Shown piece after piece: positions 11,103-20,430 of a DNA stretch of 64,000 nucleotides (positions within the stretch are counted from its first letter, which is position 1; each line of letters starts with the position of its first letter). The stretch is from the NCBI RefSeq assembly GCF_008297975.1, contig NZ_VLNY01000007.1:186001-250000 (forward strand). Reading direction: 5' to 3'. The translations under genes and the position numbers were made by a program. The DNA is from Antrihabitans cavernicola (lineage in GTDB: Bacteria; Actinomycetota; Actinomycetes; Mycobacteriales; Mycobacteriaceae). The notes below the pieces were generated by a model. The model saw only the letters and a list, made by a program, of their open reading frames with translations. It searched no databases and was not told the origin of the DNA.

Positions 11103-11438
11103 GTGGACGCCTCGACATGGGCCAAGGCTCCCGACTTCACGGGCAGTCCCGAACGTGTCGAGGCTGTCCGCACCCAGACCGTCGCGGACAAGCAGAACTA
11201 CCTGGAATCCGGCATGCAACCCGTCGAATGTCGGGCCTGCGGAACTACCGTGCTGGCGCGCAAGAACAGCTTCAACCAAACCAGCATTCAGTGGACTGCA
11301 GATCCTGCAACGTCGTGTACGGAATACGCCAAGGACGAGACGCAGCCCCGTTCGCTGCGCGAAACCTGCCCTCGACTGCGCAGCAGCATCGAGCACGCCG
11401 TCATGGAAGGCATCCTCGAAGTTCGCGATCGCGACTGA
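11103..11438 (+). CDS. Conserved small protein downstream of kshA (Rv3527-like position)
   Basis: Unrecognised protein of 111 residues starting at a GTG two bases after the kshA stop. It contains ECRACGTTVLARKNSFNQTS and a later cysteine near TSCTEYA and ETCPRL, which could make a small metal-binding or ribbon-like fold. The same position after kshA is filled by the hypothetical gene Rv3527 in M. tuberculosis. Co-transcription with kshA suggests an accessory role in steroid oxidation, for example in cluster maturation or electron delivery, but nothing in the sequence proves this. Confidence 0.7.
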   Translation: MDASTWAKAPDFTGSPERVEAVRTQTVADKQNYLESGMQPVECRACGTTVLARKNSFNQTSIQWTADPATSCTEYAKDETQPRSLRETCPRLRSSIEHAVMEGILEVRDRD

Positions 11439-11475
11439 CAGGCGCCATCCCGCTCCCTGTCCCATCCCGTGAACT

Positions 11476-11526
11476 GGGTGAACGGTACGTTCGTTCGATC
11501 GAGCGCAACGAACGGTACATTCACCC
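11476..11526. terminator. Large inverted repeat between convergent genes
   Basis: Two 20-base arms (11476-11495 and 11507-11526) pair at 16 of 20 positions around an 11-base loop; outer segments GGGTGAA/TTCACCC and inner GTTCGTT/AACGAAC are perfect. It lies between the converging kshA unit and a tetR gene, so a bidirectional terminator is the simplest reading. There is no clear T tract. Confidence 0.55.
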
Positions 11527-11538
11527 ATTTGCGTGGGG

Positions 11539-12204
11539 CTATCGGACAGCTGCAATGCCGGCAAGAATGAGGTCGATTCCGGCGAGAAATTGCTCACGGT
11601 CGTCGTGATCGCGCAACTGCTGCGTCACTCGATGCAGGAACGGAAACTCTGCCGGATCCAGTTGCGCCCATTGCGCGGCGACGGTGTCGAGGTAGGCCGA
11701 GCGATCCATCCCCGGAACGGCCAGGCGGGCGTTCGCGGCGTTCTGTCCGGCGACGCCGAGTATGTAGTTCACCAACGCAGAGGCGCAGTCGAGCTGCGCC
11801 CGTTTCGGTACTCCGAGTGCCATGACTTGCTCGCCGATGCCTTCGAAAATTCGCAACATCGCGGGCGGCGCAGGCGGGGCGAGCTGATCGCCGACCCACG
11901 GATGAACATCGATCGCGTCGAACAGACCGAGCGCGATCGACCTGATCGCATCCCGCGGTTCTGCCCCCTCGGGCACGTCGGTCAACACATGGGCGATGAC
12001 GGCATCGGTGGCCGTCGTGAGCAGCTCGTTCTTGTCCGCGACGTGCCAGTAGATCGCACCGGCCCCGGTTGCGAGACGGGACGCCAGTGCGCGAAATGTC
12101 AGGGCTTTCTCGCCGCCAACGTCGAGGATCTCCTGCGCTGCCTCGACGATCCGCTCCTTCGACAGCGCATCTGTCCGACGTTCAGCACGTGACGAGTTGG
12201 CCAT
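11539..12204 (-). CDS. TetR-family repressor of the adjacent TetX-like monooxygenase
   Basis: TetR-type regulator of 221 residues. The N-terminal helix-turn-helix lies around LTFRALASRLATGAGAIYWHVADKNELL, the arrangement seen in TetR-class drug sensors. The start is taken at ATG 12204; ATG 12213 is also in frame. It is divergent from a TetX-like flavin monooxygenase, and the shared 85-base gap holds two copies of a TGGAAC-n3-GTTCCA palindrome. This is the classic layout of a self-regulated repressor sensing the substrate of its divergent enzyme. The ligand is unknown. Confidence 0.82.
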   Translation of the reverse strand: MANSSRAERRTDALSKERIVEAAQEILDVGGEKALTFRALASRLATGAGAIYWHVADKNELLTTATDAVIAHVLTDVPEGAEPRDAIRSIALGLFDAIDVHPWVGDQLAPPAPPAMLRIFEGIGEQVMALGVPKRAQLDCASALVNYILGVAGQNAANARLAVPGMDRSAYLDTVAAQWAQLDPAEFPFLHRVTQQLRDHDDREQFLAGIDLILAGIAAVR

Positions 12205-12223
12205 GCGCACCATCTTGACATAG

Positions 12224-12265
12224 TTGGAACGCTGTTCCAAGATGGTCCCTGGAACAGCGTTCCAG
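12224..12265. promoter_or_regulatory. Tandem palindromic operators for the TetR repressor
   Basis: Two perfect 17-base palindromes sharing the core TGGAACnnnGTTCCA: TTGGAACGCTGTTCCAA at 12224-12240 and CTGGAACAGCGTTCCAG at 12249-12265, centres 25 bases apart. They fill the intergenic gap between the divergent tetR and monooxygenase genes. Confidence 0.8.
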
Positions 12266-12289
12266 AAAAGCTCGAGAAGGGAGAACACC

Positions 12290-13417
12290 ATGACTTCACA
12301 TGTCACGATCATCGGAGCGGGCCTCGGCGGCCTCACCCTCGCCCGCGTCCTCCACGTTCACGGCATTTCCTCGACGATCTACGAGGCGGAACCGTCACCC
12401 GAAGCCCGAACACAGGGCGGCCAGCTCGACATCCACGAACACGATGGGCAGGCAGCGCTCGAAGCGGCCGGTCTGACGGACGAATTTCGGGCGCTCATCC
12501 ACGAAGGCGGCGAAGCGACTCGCATCCTCGACAAGAACGGCACCGTGCTGCTCGACGAGCCCGACGACGGCACGGGCGGACGCCCCGAAGTGCTCCGCGG
12601 CGATCTGCGGCGGATCTTGCGCGACTCTCTACCTGCCGATGCGATCCAGTGGGGACACAAAGTCACCGATGTCGCGTCGCTCGGCGACGGGCGCCACGAG
12701 CTGACCTTCGACGACGGTTCGACCGTGACAACCACCGTGCTGGTCGGAGCTGACGGCACCTGGTCGAAGGTCCGGCCACTGCTCTCGAACGCAAAGCCCG
12801 ACTACGTCGGCGTGGTGTTCATCGAGACCTATCTGTACGACTCAGATTCGCGGCACCCTGCGGCATCCGAAGCCGCAGGCAGCGGCGGAATGTTCGCACT
12901 CGCGCCGGGAATGGGTATCTCTACGCACCGCGAGGCAGGAAACGTAGTCCACACGTACGCGCAGCTGTGCCGTCCCATCGAGTGGCTCGAGGGCATCGAC
13001 TTCACCGATGCGACGACAGCGAGGAAGTTGGTTGCGGCCGAATTCGACGGCTGGGCGCCGGAGCTCACCGCGCTGATCAGCGACGGCGACACCCCGCCTG
13101 TTGCACGCACGATCCACACTCTGCCCGCCGACCACCGATGGAACCGCGTACCCGGCGTGACACTGATCGGCGATGCCGCGCACCTGGCGCCACCGGCAGG
13201 CGAGGGCGCGAACCTGGCCATGTTCGACGGCGCCGAACTCGGCAAAGCGATCGCCGCCAACCCCGACGACATCGAAGCTGCGATCGCCGAATACGAAGCG
13301 GCGATGTTCCCGCGCAGCGAGTCGTCCGCCGCGGGTGCGATCGAGATCCTCGACCTCGTTCTCGGAGAACGCACACCGCACGGCCTAGTCGAGTTCTTCA
13401 CTCGGAACCACGACTGA
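12290..13417 (+). CDS. TetX-like FAD monooxygenase
   Basis: FAD-dependent monooxygenase of 375 residues. The dinucleotide site is GAGLGG at 9-14, followed by the E-x-R region EAEPSPEARTQGGQLDIHEHDGQ, which mirrors TetX (GGTLDLHKGSGQ), an RGDLRRIL segment, and the FAD ribityl motif LIGDAAHLAPPAGEGANLAMFDGAELG. Length and layout agree with TetX (about 388). TetX enzymes hydroxylate and inactivate tetracyclines, but many relatives act on other aromatic compounds. ATG start has GAAGGGAG upstream. The adjacent TetR gene and tandem operators imply substrate-induced expression. Confidence 0.85.
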   Translation: MTSHVTIIGAGLGGLTLARVLHVHGISSTIYEAEPSPEARTQGGQLDIHEHDGQAALEAAGLTDEFRALIHEGGEATRILDKNGTVLLDEPDDGTGGRPEVLRGDLRRILRDSLPADAIQWGHKVTDVASLGDGRHELTFDDGSTVTTTVLVGADGTWSKVRPLLSNAKPDYVGVVFIETYLYDSDSRHPAASEAAGSGGMFALAPGMGISTHREAGNVVHTYAQLCRPIEWLEGIDFTDATTARKLVAAEFDGWAPELTALISDGDTPPVARTIHTLPADHRWNRVPGVTLIGDAAHLAPPAGEGANLAMFDGAELGKAIAANPDDIEAAIAEYEAAMFPRSESSAAGAIEILDLVLGERTPHGLVEFFTRNHD

Positions 13418-13427
13418 CTCAGCACAC

Positions 13428-13461
13428 GAAAAAGCCCCGTCCGAATCGGACGAGGCTTTTT
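13428..13461. terminator. Bidirectional rho-independent terminator
   Basis: GAAAAAGCCCCGTCCG / CGGACGAGGCTTTTTC form a nearly perfect stem with a two-base loop and A and T tracts on its two sides. It separates the convergent monooxygenase and rpf genes and can stop transcription in both directions. Confidence 0.9.
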
Positions 13462-13474
13462 CAGGCTCTAACTA

Positions 13475-14249
<775 letters not shown>

Positions 14250-15296
14250 TCAGCCGACGGCGGCTTCCTTTTGCAGCTCCAGAGCAATGTCGATCAATTG
14301 GTCTTCTTGCCCACCTACGAGCTTGCGTTTACCCGCCCGCACCAGCAGTTCGGCCGATGAGACGCCGTAACGCTCCGCCTGTCGCTCGGCATGCTTGAGG
14401 AAGCTGGAGTAGACGCCTGCGTAACCCATCATCAAGGCCTGGCGATCGAGCAGGCACTCCGCAGGCATAGCGGGCCGTACCACGTCTTCGGCGGCGTCGG
14501 CGATGGCAAAGAAGTCGACGCCCGTCTTGACGCCGATCTTGTCGAACACCCCCACCAGCGCTTCTACCGGCGCGTTTCCGGCACCGGCACCGAAGCGGCG
14601 TGTGCTGCCGTCGATCTGCTTGGCGCCGGCACGGACGGCCGCTACCGAGTTCGCGACACCCAGACCCAAGTTCTCGTGACCGTGGAAACCAACCTGGGCA
14701 TCGCTGCCGAGTTCCTGCACCAGCGCCTCCACCCGGTCGGAGACCTGCTCCAGCACCAGGGCACCGGCCGAATCGACCACGTACACGCATTGGCAGCCGG
14801 CGTCGGCCATGATCCGGGCCTGCTTTGCCAACTTCTCCGGTGGTGTCGAATGGGCCATCATGAGGAACCCGACGGTTTCCAGGCCACGCTCACGGGCGAG
14901 GCCGAAGTGCTGGATGGACACGTCGGCCTCGGTGCAGTGCGTCGCGATGCGGCAGATGGATGCGCCGTTGTCCTGCGCGACGACGATGTCGTCCTTGGTG
15001 CCGAGACCGGGCAGCATCAGGAACGCGATCTTTGCGGTCTTGGCCGTCGCCACGGCGATCTTGATCAGCTCCTGCTCCGGCGTCTTGGAGAAGCCGTAGT
15101 TGAACGACGACCCACCGAGTCCGTCGCCATGCGTCACCTCGATCACCGGCACGCCCGCGGCGTCGATCGCTTCGACGATCGCACGCACCTCTTCGCCGGT
15201 GAACTGATGCCGCTTGTGATGGGACCCGTCACGCAGGGACGTATCGGTGACGCGAATGTCCCAGGCTGCGTCGAAATGAATCGCGTTGTCAGTCAT
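14250..15296 (-). CDS. hsaF: 4-hydroxy-2-oxovalerate aldolase HsaF
   Basis: Class II pyruvate aldolase (DmpG family), 348 residues, cleaving 4-hydroxy-2-oxohexanoate from steroid ring A into pyruvate and propanal. The TIM-barrel start carries [18 protein letters not shown] with the catalytic Arg and metal Asp; the metal histidines are in GFHGHENLG. The enzyme forms a channelling complex with HsaG, encoded six bases upstream. Last gene of the minus-strand unit flavoprotein-hsaE-hsaG-hsaF. Confidence 0.93.
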   Translation of the reverse strand: MTDNAIHFDAAWDIRVTDTSLRDGSHHKRHQFTGEEVRAIVEAIDAAGVPVIEVTHGDGLGGSSFNYGFSKTPEQELIKIAVATAKTAKIAFLMLPGLGTKDDIVVAQDNGASICRIATHCTEADVSIQHFGLARERGLETVGFLMMAHSTPPEKLAKQARIMADAGCQCVYVVDSAGALVLEQVSDRVEALVQELGSDAQVGFHGHENLGLGVANSVAAVRAGAKQIDGSTRRFGAGAGNAPVEALVGVFDKIGVKTGVDFFAIADAAEDVVRPAMPAECLLDRQALMMGYAGVYSSFLKHAERQAERYGVSSAELLVRAGKRKLVGGQEDQLIDIALELQKEAAVG

Positions 15297-15302
15297 GGTG
15301 GT

Positions 15303-16205
15303 TCACGCCTTCACAGTGAGAAGCTGTTGGGCGATCTCCTCGCCCACCTTGGTTGCGGCCGCCGTCATGATGTCGAGGTTGCCCGCGTACGGCGGCAGGA
15401 AGTCGCCTGCACCTTCGACCTCGACGAACGTGGTGACCAGCGCCTGCCCACCCGAGTTCACCGAGGGCGCGTCGAACTGTGGCTCGTTGAGCAGTCGGTA
15501 GCCGGGCACGTACTGCTGGATGTCCGCGACCACCTGATGAATCGATTCGGTGATCGCCGCCTTGTCCGCGTCGTCCGGAATCGCGCAGAAGATGGTGTCG
15601 CGCATAATCATCGGCGGATCCGCCGGATTGAGAATGATGATGGCCTTGCCGCGCTGCGCACCGCCGATGGTCTCGATGCCGCGGCTGGTGGTCTTGGTGA
15701 ACTCGTCGATGTTGGCCCGCGTACCAGGTCCGGCGGATACCGATGCGACGGACGCGACGATCTCCGCGTACGGCACGGCAACCACCCGCGACACGGCATA
15801 GACGATCGGAATCGTCGCTTGTCCACCGCAGGTGATCATGTTGACGTTCGGCGCATCCAGGTGCTCGCGCAGGTTCGCGGGTGGCACCACCGCGGGCCCG
15901 ACCGCTGCCGGTGTCAGGTCGATAGCGCGAATCCCGGCTTCGGCGTAGCGCGGCGCCGCAGCACGATGGACGTAGGCCGATGTCGCCTCGAACACCAGGT
16001 CGGGCTTCTCGGACTGGGCGAGCAACCAATCGACGCCGTCGGCCGAGGTCTCCAACCCGAACTTGCGAGCGCGCGCCAAACCCTCACTCTCCGGGTCGAT
16101 TCCGACCATCCACCGCGGCTCCAGCCAATCCGAGCGCTGCAGCTTGTAGAGCAGATCGGTGCTGATGTTTCCCGATCCGACGATCGCGACGCTTGCTTTC
16201 GACAT
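15303..16205 (-). CDS. hsaG: Acylating aldehyde dehydrogenase HsaG
   Basis: Acetaldehyde/propanal dehydrogenase (acylating; DmpF family), 300 residues. It takes the aldehyde from HsaF and produces acyl-CoA with NAD. The NAD site is [17 protein letters not shown] at the N-terminus and the catalytic cysteine is in [16 protein letters not shown]. Gap of 11 bases after hsaE and six bases before hsaF, so one operon. Confidence 0.93.
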   Translation of the reverse strand: MSKASVAIVGSGNISTDLLYKLQRSDWLEPRWMVGIDPESEGLARARKFGLETSADGVDWLLAQSEKPDLVFEATSAYVHRAAAPRYAEAGIRAIDLTPAAVGPAVVPPANLREHLDAPNVNMITCGGQATIPIVYAVSRVVAVPYAEIVASVASVSAGPGTRANIDEFTKTTSRGIETIGGAQRGKAIIILNPADPPMIMRDTIFCAIPDDADKAAITESIHQVVADIQQYVPGYRLLNEPQFDAPSVNSGGQALVTTFVEVEGAGDFLPPYAGNLDIMTAAATKVGEEIAQQLLTVKA

Positions 16206-16216
16206 ACCAATCTCTC

Positions 16217-17002
16217 CTACGTGAACGTCAAAGATACGGAGCCGAGTCCGGTGAAATCGGCGCGGAAATGGTCACCCGGATGGACGTCGATGGCGCGGGT
16301 GCACGATCCGGGCAACACGATGTCGCCCGCTTTCAAGCGCACGCCGAAACTGTCGACCTTCTGCGCAAGCCACGCCACGGCGGTCACAGGGTTGCCGAGC
16401 ACCGCGTCGCTGCGGCCCGCCGCGATCTGCTCGCCGTTGCAGGTCAACACAGCATCGATGCCCTTGATATCGATGTCGGCGGGCTCGACCCGCTCCTTGC
16501 CCAGGATGAAGCCAGCGGAGGACGCGTTGTCGGCGATGGTGTCCGACAAACCGATCTTCCAGTCCAGGATCCGGCTGTCGATCAGTTCGATCGACGGCGC
16601 GAACGCAACGGTTGCGTCCAGCACGTCCTGCTCGGTGCAGTCGGCCCCGGGCAGATCCGCCCCCAGCACGAATCCGACCTCGACCTCAACCCGTGGATAG
16701 CAGTATCGCGCGGCGGCTACCGGTTCGTCTTCGAAAACCTCCATTTCGGCCAGCAGATGGCCGTAATCGGGTTCGTCGACACCCATCATCTGTTGCATCG
16801 CCAACGACGACAGGCCGACCTTGTGACCGACGACGCGAGCGCCGCCCTGCACGCGTCGCCGAATGTTGATCAGCTGAATCTCGTAGGCATCGACGACGTC
16901 GATATCGGGGTGCGCCGACGTCAGCGGCCCGATCGGTACTCGTGTGCGCTCGGCCTCGTCGAGGCGATCGGCGAGGCCGGTGCGAATGTCAGTCGACAAC
17001 AT
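16217..17002 (-). CDS. hsaE: 2-hydroxyhexa-2,4-dienoate hydratase HsaE
   Basis: Hydratase of the MhpD/DmpE family, 261 residues, adding water to the dienoate released by HsaD to give 4-hydroxy-2-oxohexanoate for HsaF. Family blocks seen are [37 protein letters not shown] and [13 protein letters not shown]. The ATG lies 14 bases inside the end of the upstream flavoprotein gene, so the two are translationally coupled. Confidence 0.92.
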   Translation of the reverse strand: MLSTDIRTGLADRLDEAERTRVPIGPLTSAHPDIDVVDAYEIQLINIRRRVQGGARVVGHKVGLSSLAMQQMMGVDEPDYGHLLAEMEVFEDEPVAAARYCYPRVEVEVGFVLGADLPGADCTEQDVLDATVAFAPSIELIDSRILDWKIGLSDTIADNASSAGFILGKERVEPADIDIKGIDAVLTCNGEQIAAGRSDAVLGNPVTAVAWLAQKVDSFGVRLKAGDIVLPGSCTRAIDVHPGDHFRADFTGLGSVSLTFT

Positions 17003-18602
17003 GGGTGGCGAGTTCCTTCAGACGTTGTGCCGCGTGCAGACCCGCACGGCGACCGGAGAAGATGCAGTCAGCGAGCGACAGGCCGCTGACGTAAGAATCG
17101 GAGCAGATACCGACAGCGGTGCGGCCGGCCGCATACAACCCGGAAATCGCCTCCCCCGTTGTCGATTCGACGCTGCCGGTGGTTTCGTCTACCACCAGGC
17201 CACCGAGGGTCAGCATCGGGCACGGGTTCATCATGCTCGGCTTGATCGACACGTCGAACAACGTGAACGGCGCTGTGCGAATCGGTCGGACGAAATCGGC
17301 GAACTTACCCATCGGGTCCGGATCACCCTTGCCTGCCGCGTCGTTGTACGCATCGACCGACTGCTGCAAACCCTCGGGATCGATGCCCACCTTGCGCGCG
17401 ACGTCGGCGATGCTGTCACCGCGCACGCCGGTTCGGACCATGCCTTGATTCTGCACTCGTTGGAACCAGATCGACTGGTCACCGATCTGCTTTTTCGCCT
17501 CTGCGATCAGCTCGGCGTCGGCGAGCAACCAGCCTTCCCCGTTGGAATTCTTGATCATCGCGTCGCCGATCGCGGCGCCGTAGCGCGACTCGTCGACCAG
17601 CCTGCTACCCGTCGAATCGACGAGAATCGAGCCGAGAAACGCACTGGGTGGCGAGATGAATCGCCAGGCGGAGACGTTGCCGAGCCGATCGGTTGCGCCA
17701 CCGACGGACTGCCCCAACTTGATGCCGCTACCGTCGTCGCCTGCGGTACCGAGCGCGATTCCACCGACGTAGTCGGGTGCGTGTTCCCTCATCATCTCGC
17801 GATTGGCAACGAACCCGCCCGCGCTCAGTACGACGCCGGAGCGCGCCTGGATACGGACCGACCGCGCGTACTTGCGTTCGATTCGCGCAATGCGCTTCTC
17901 CAGCACGAGCCGTAACCGTGGCTCGTAGACCCCCGGCTTCGACGACAACGCTCCCAGCGTCGCGTGCAAGCGGCGGATCGGCTCGGGGGCATCCCGCATG
18001 GTCGAGCACTCGATCCCGACGACCGCACCCTCGCCGTCTGTGATCAGGGCCGACGCCGTTGTCTGCCGAAGCAGCTGGACGCCTTTGGCTTTCGCAGCCG
18101 CAGCCAACGGGGTGTAGATCTTCTTGCCCGACGCGCCCTTCCCCTTCGCGCGATGCCCGCGCTGCGCGGGCCGGGCGACCTTGCGCGACTCGCCTGCAGC
18201 CTCGCTGCCCGAGTAGTACAGGTAGTAGCGGTTGTTGGGATACGACGTCTTGTACGGGCACAGCGAACCTTCGAACGGGACACCGTGGTCGGTGAGCCAC
18301 TCGATCATGTGCACGCTTTCGTCACAGAACTTGCGCAGCGTCCCGCGAGTCACCGCGGTGCCGACCTCGTGGCTGAGGTAATCGAACATGTCGTCGGCGG
18401 TGTCCTCGACGCCTGCGGCGCGTTGGAATTCCGTTCCGCCGCCGCCGTAGACGATCCCGCCGGAGATAGCGGCGGCCCCGCCGCCGCTGTAGCGGTCGAC
18501 CGCGAGCACCGTCGCTCCCGACGCCACAGCCTCCAACGACGCTGCGACGCCTGCCGCTCCGAAGCCCACGATCACCACGTCGGCGGAAAGATCCCAGGTC
18601 AC
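16989..18602 (-). CDS. FAD-dependent steroid dehydrogenase-like flavoprotein
   Basis: Fumarate reductase/KstD-superfamily flavoprotein of 537 residues. The N-terminal FAD site is ADVVIVGFGAAGVAASLEA, and the C-terminal FAD motif is SGLYAAGRTAVGICSDSYVSGLSLADCIFSGRRAG. I start it at GTG 18602 because GGAGG lies eight bases upstream; a longer reading begins with TTG. It heads the hsaE-G-F operon and faces kstD across a KstR operator. It lacks the YAGPG motif typical of delta-1 KstD. A delta-4(5-alpha) 3-ketosteroid dehydrogenase or a relative of Rv1817 is possible; the exact reaction is open. Confidence 0.72.
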   Translation of the reverse strand: MTWDLSADVVIVGFGAAGVAASLEAVASGATVLAVDRYSGGGAAAISGGIVYGGGGTEFQRAAGVEDTADDMFDYLSHEVGTAVTRGTLRKFCDESVHMIEWLTDHGVPFEGSLCPYKTSYPNNRYYLYYSGSEAAGESRKVARPAQRGHRAKGKGASGKKIYTPLAAAAKAKGVQLLRQTTASALITDGEGAVVGIECSTMRDAPEPIRRLHATLGALSSKPGVYEPRLRLVLEKRIARIERKYARSVRIQARSGVVLSAGGFVANREMMREHAPDYVGGIALGTAGDDGSGIKLGQSVGGATDRLGNVSAWRFISPPSAFLGSILVDSTGSRLVDESRYGAAIGDAMIKNSNGEGWLLADAELIAEAKKQIGDQSIWFQRVQNQGMVRTGVRGDSIADVARKVGIDPEGLQQSVDAYNDAAGKGDPDPMGKFADFVRPIRTAPFTLFDVSIKPSMMNPCPMLTLGGLVVDETTGSVESTTGEAISGLYAAGRTAVGICSDSYVSGLSLADCIFSGRRAGLHAAQRLKELATHVVD

Positions 18603-18702
18603 TGCGTCAACCTCCAGAACGGACTGCAACGTGTTTCGGTTCCGATCGCGAAAATCTCCGATACTTCCTGGCAGAAAGAATGGACCACCGGGGCCATCAT
18701 TC

Positions 18703-18716
18703 TATAACGTGTTCTA
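18703..18716. promoter_or_regulatory. KstR operator at the kstD start
   Basis: TATAACGTGTTCTA is a full match to the KstR motif and identical to the kshA site. It ends one base before the kstD ATG, so it must overlap the transcript start; a leaderless kstD message is likely. It can also serve the divergent flavoprotein-hsaEGF operon. Confidence 0.85.
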
Positions 18717-18717
18717 C

Positions 18718-20421
18718 ATGAGCAAGCAGGAATACGACATCGTCGTGGTCGGCAGCGGCGCGGGCGGTATGACCGCAGCCCTGACGGCGGCACATCAGGG
18801 ACTCAGCGTCGTCGTGGTCGAGAAGGCCGCCCATTACGGCGGCTCCACGGCCCGATCCGGCGGTGGCGTCTGGATTCCGAACAACTCGGCGCTGGTCGCC
18901 GACGGAGTCAAGGACACTCCCGAGGAAGCACGCAAATACCTCCACAACATCATCGGCGACGACGTATCCGGCGAGCTCATCGACACCTTCATCGATCGTG
19001 GGCCGGAGATGCTGTCCTTCGTGCTCGCCAAGACTCCGCTGAAGCTCGGCTGGGTCCCGGGCTATTCCGACTACTACCCCGAGGCACCCGGAGGGCGCGT
19101 CGGCGGTCGTTCCGTGGAGCCGAAGCCGTTCGACGGCAAGAAGCTTGGAGCCGAGCTGGCCAATCTGGAGCCGCCCTACGCTAAGGCGCCACTGAACATG
19201 GTGGTGACGCAGGCCGACTTCAAGTGGCTCAACCTCCAGAAACGTCATCCGCGTGGGCCGCTGCGCGTCCTGCGTGTCGGCGCCCGTTTGATGTGGGCGC
19301 GCGCCACCCGCAAGCACCTGCTCGGCATGGGTCGAGCCTTGATCGCACCGATGCGGATCGGGCTGCTGAACGCCAACGTTCCCGTCCTGCTGAACACTCC
19401 GCTCACCGACCTGCACGTCGAAGCTGGGGCCGTCAGGGGAGTCAGCGTGCTGATCGACGGCAACCCCGAGTTGATTCGCGCGCGCTACGGCGTGATTCTC
19501 GCCGCGGGCGGCTTCGAGCACAACGACGCCATGCGCAAGCAATATCAGCGCGCGCCGATCGGCACAGAGTGGACGGTGGGCGCGAGGGCCAACACGGGCG
19601 ACGCGATCGAATTGGGCCAGAAGCTGGGCGCTGCAACCGATCTCATGGGCGATGCCTGGTGGGGCCCGACCATTCCACTGACCGGCGGGCCGTGGTTCTG
19701 CCTCGCCGAGCGCTCGCTTCCCGGATCCATCATGGTGAACATGCGCGGTAAGCGGTTCCTCAACGAGGCCGCCCCGTATGTCGAAGCAGTGCACCGGATG
19801 TACGGCGGCACCAACGGCGAGGGTGAGGGCCCCGGCGAGAACGTTCCCGCATGGTTGGTCATGGATCAGCAATACCGCGATCGCTACATCTTCGCCGGAC
19901 TGCAACCGGGACAACGGTTCCCGAAGCGCTGGCTCGACGCCGGCGTGGTGGTGAGTGCCGACTCGATTGCCGAACTGGCCGAGAAGATGGGCGTGCCTGC
20001 CGAAGGTCTCGCGGACACGATCGAACGGTTCAACTCCTTTGCCCGCCAGGGCAAGGACGACGACTTCGGCCGTGGCGAAAGCGGCTACAACCACTACTAC
20101 GGGGATCCGCGCAACAAGCCGAATCCCAATCTGGCCCCGCTGGCGAAGGGACCGTTCCACGCCGCCAAGTTGGTGCCCGGCGATCTCGGCACCAAAGGTG
20201 GCCTGCGCACCGACACGGCCGCACACGTGCTGCGAGAGGACGATTCGGTGATCGACGGTCTTTACGCCGTCGGCAACAGCAGCGCACCCGTCATGGGCCA
20301 TACCTACGCGGGCCCCGGCGCGACCATCGGACCCGCGATGACGTTCGCCTACCTTGCCGTGCTCGACATCGCCGAACGAGCGAAGGCGCAGCAATCTGCG
20401 ACCGACGCCGTCGCGAACTGA
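18718..20421 (+). CDS. kstD: 3-ketosteroid delta-1-dehydrogenase KstD
   Basis: FAD enzyme of 567 residues that introduces the C1-C2 double bond into 3-ketosteroids, needed with KshA for ring B opening. The FAD site is DIVVVGSGAGGMTAALTAA, then GGSTARSGGGVWIPNN, and the C-terminal active-site block GNSSAPVMGHTYAGPGATIG holds the catalytic tyrosine and glycine of the family. The ATG is one base after the KstR operator with no Shine-Dalgarno, so leaderless initiation is likely. chsH3 follows after nine bases. Confidence 0.93.
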   Translation: MSKQEYDIVVVGSGAGGMTAALTAAHQGLSVVVVEKAAHYGGSTARSGGGVWIPNNSALVADGVKDTPEEARKYLHNIIGDDVSGELIDTFIDRGPEMLSFVLAKTPLKLGWVPGYSDYYPEAPGGRVGGRSVEPKPFDGKKLGAELANLEPPYAKAPLNMVVTQADFKWLNLQKRHPRGPLRVLRVGARLMWARATRKHLLGMGRALIAPMRIGLLNANVPVLLNTPLTDLHVEAGAVRGVSVLIDGNPELIRARYGVILAAGGFEHNDAMRKQYQRAPIGTEWTVGARANTGDAIELGQKLGAATDLMGDAWWGPTIPLTGGPWFCLAERSLPGSIMVNMRGKRFLNEAAPYVEAVHRMYGGTNGEGEGPGENVPAWLVMDQQYRDRYIFAGLQPGQRFPKRWLDAGVVVSADSIAELAEKMGVPAEGLADTIERFNSFARQGKDDDFGRGESGYNHYYGDPRNKPNPNLAPLAKGPFHAAKLVPGDLGTKGGLRTDTAAHVLREDDSVIDGLYAVGNSSAPVMGHTYAGPGATIGPAMTFAYLAVLDIAERAKAQQSATDAVAN

Positions 20422-20430
20422 GAGGATTTC

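Noticed and set aside
14391-16700. Plus-strand open frame of 769 codons opposite hsaF-hsaG-hsaE
   Set aside because: Antisense to three clear steroid genes; composition is typical of a mirror frame.
18603-18629. TTG start for the flavoprotein at 18629
   Set aside because: GTG 18602 has GGAGG at a good distance, and TTG starts are rare; the extra nine residues are not needed for the FAD fold.
18697-20394. Minus-strand open frame opposite kstD
   Set aside because: Mirror of kstD codon use; no motif, no ribosome site and it would run across the KstR operator.
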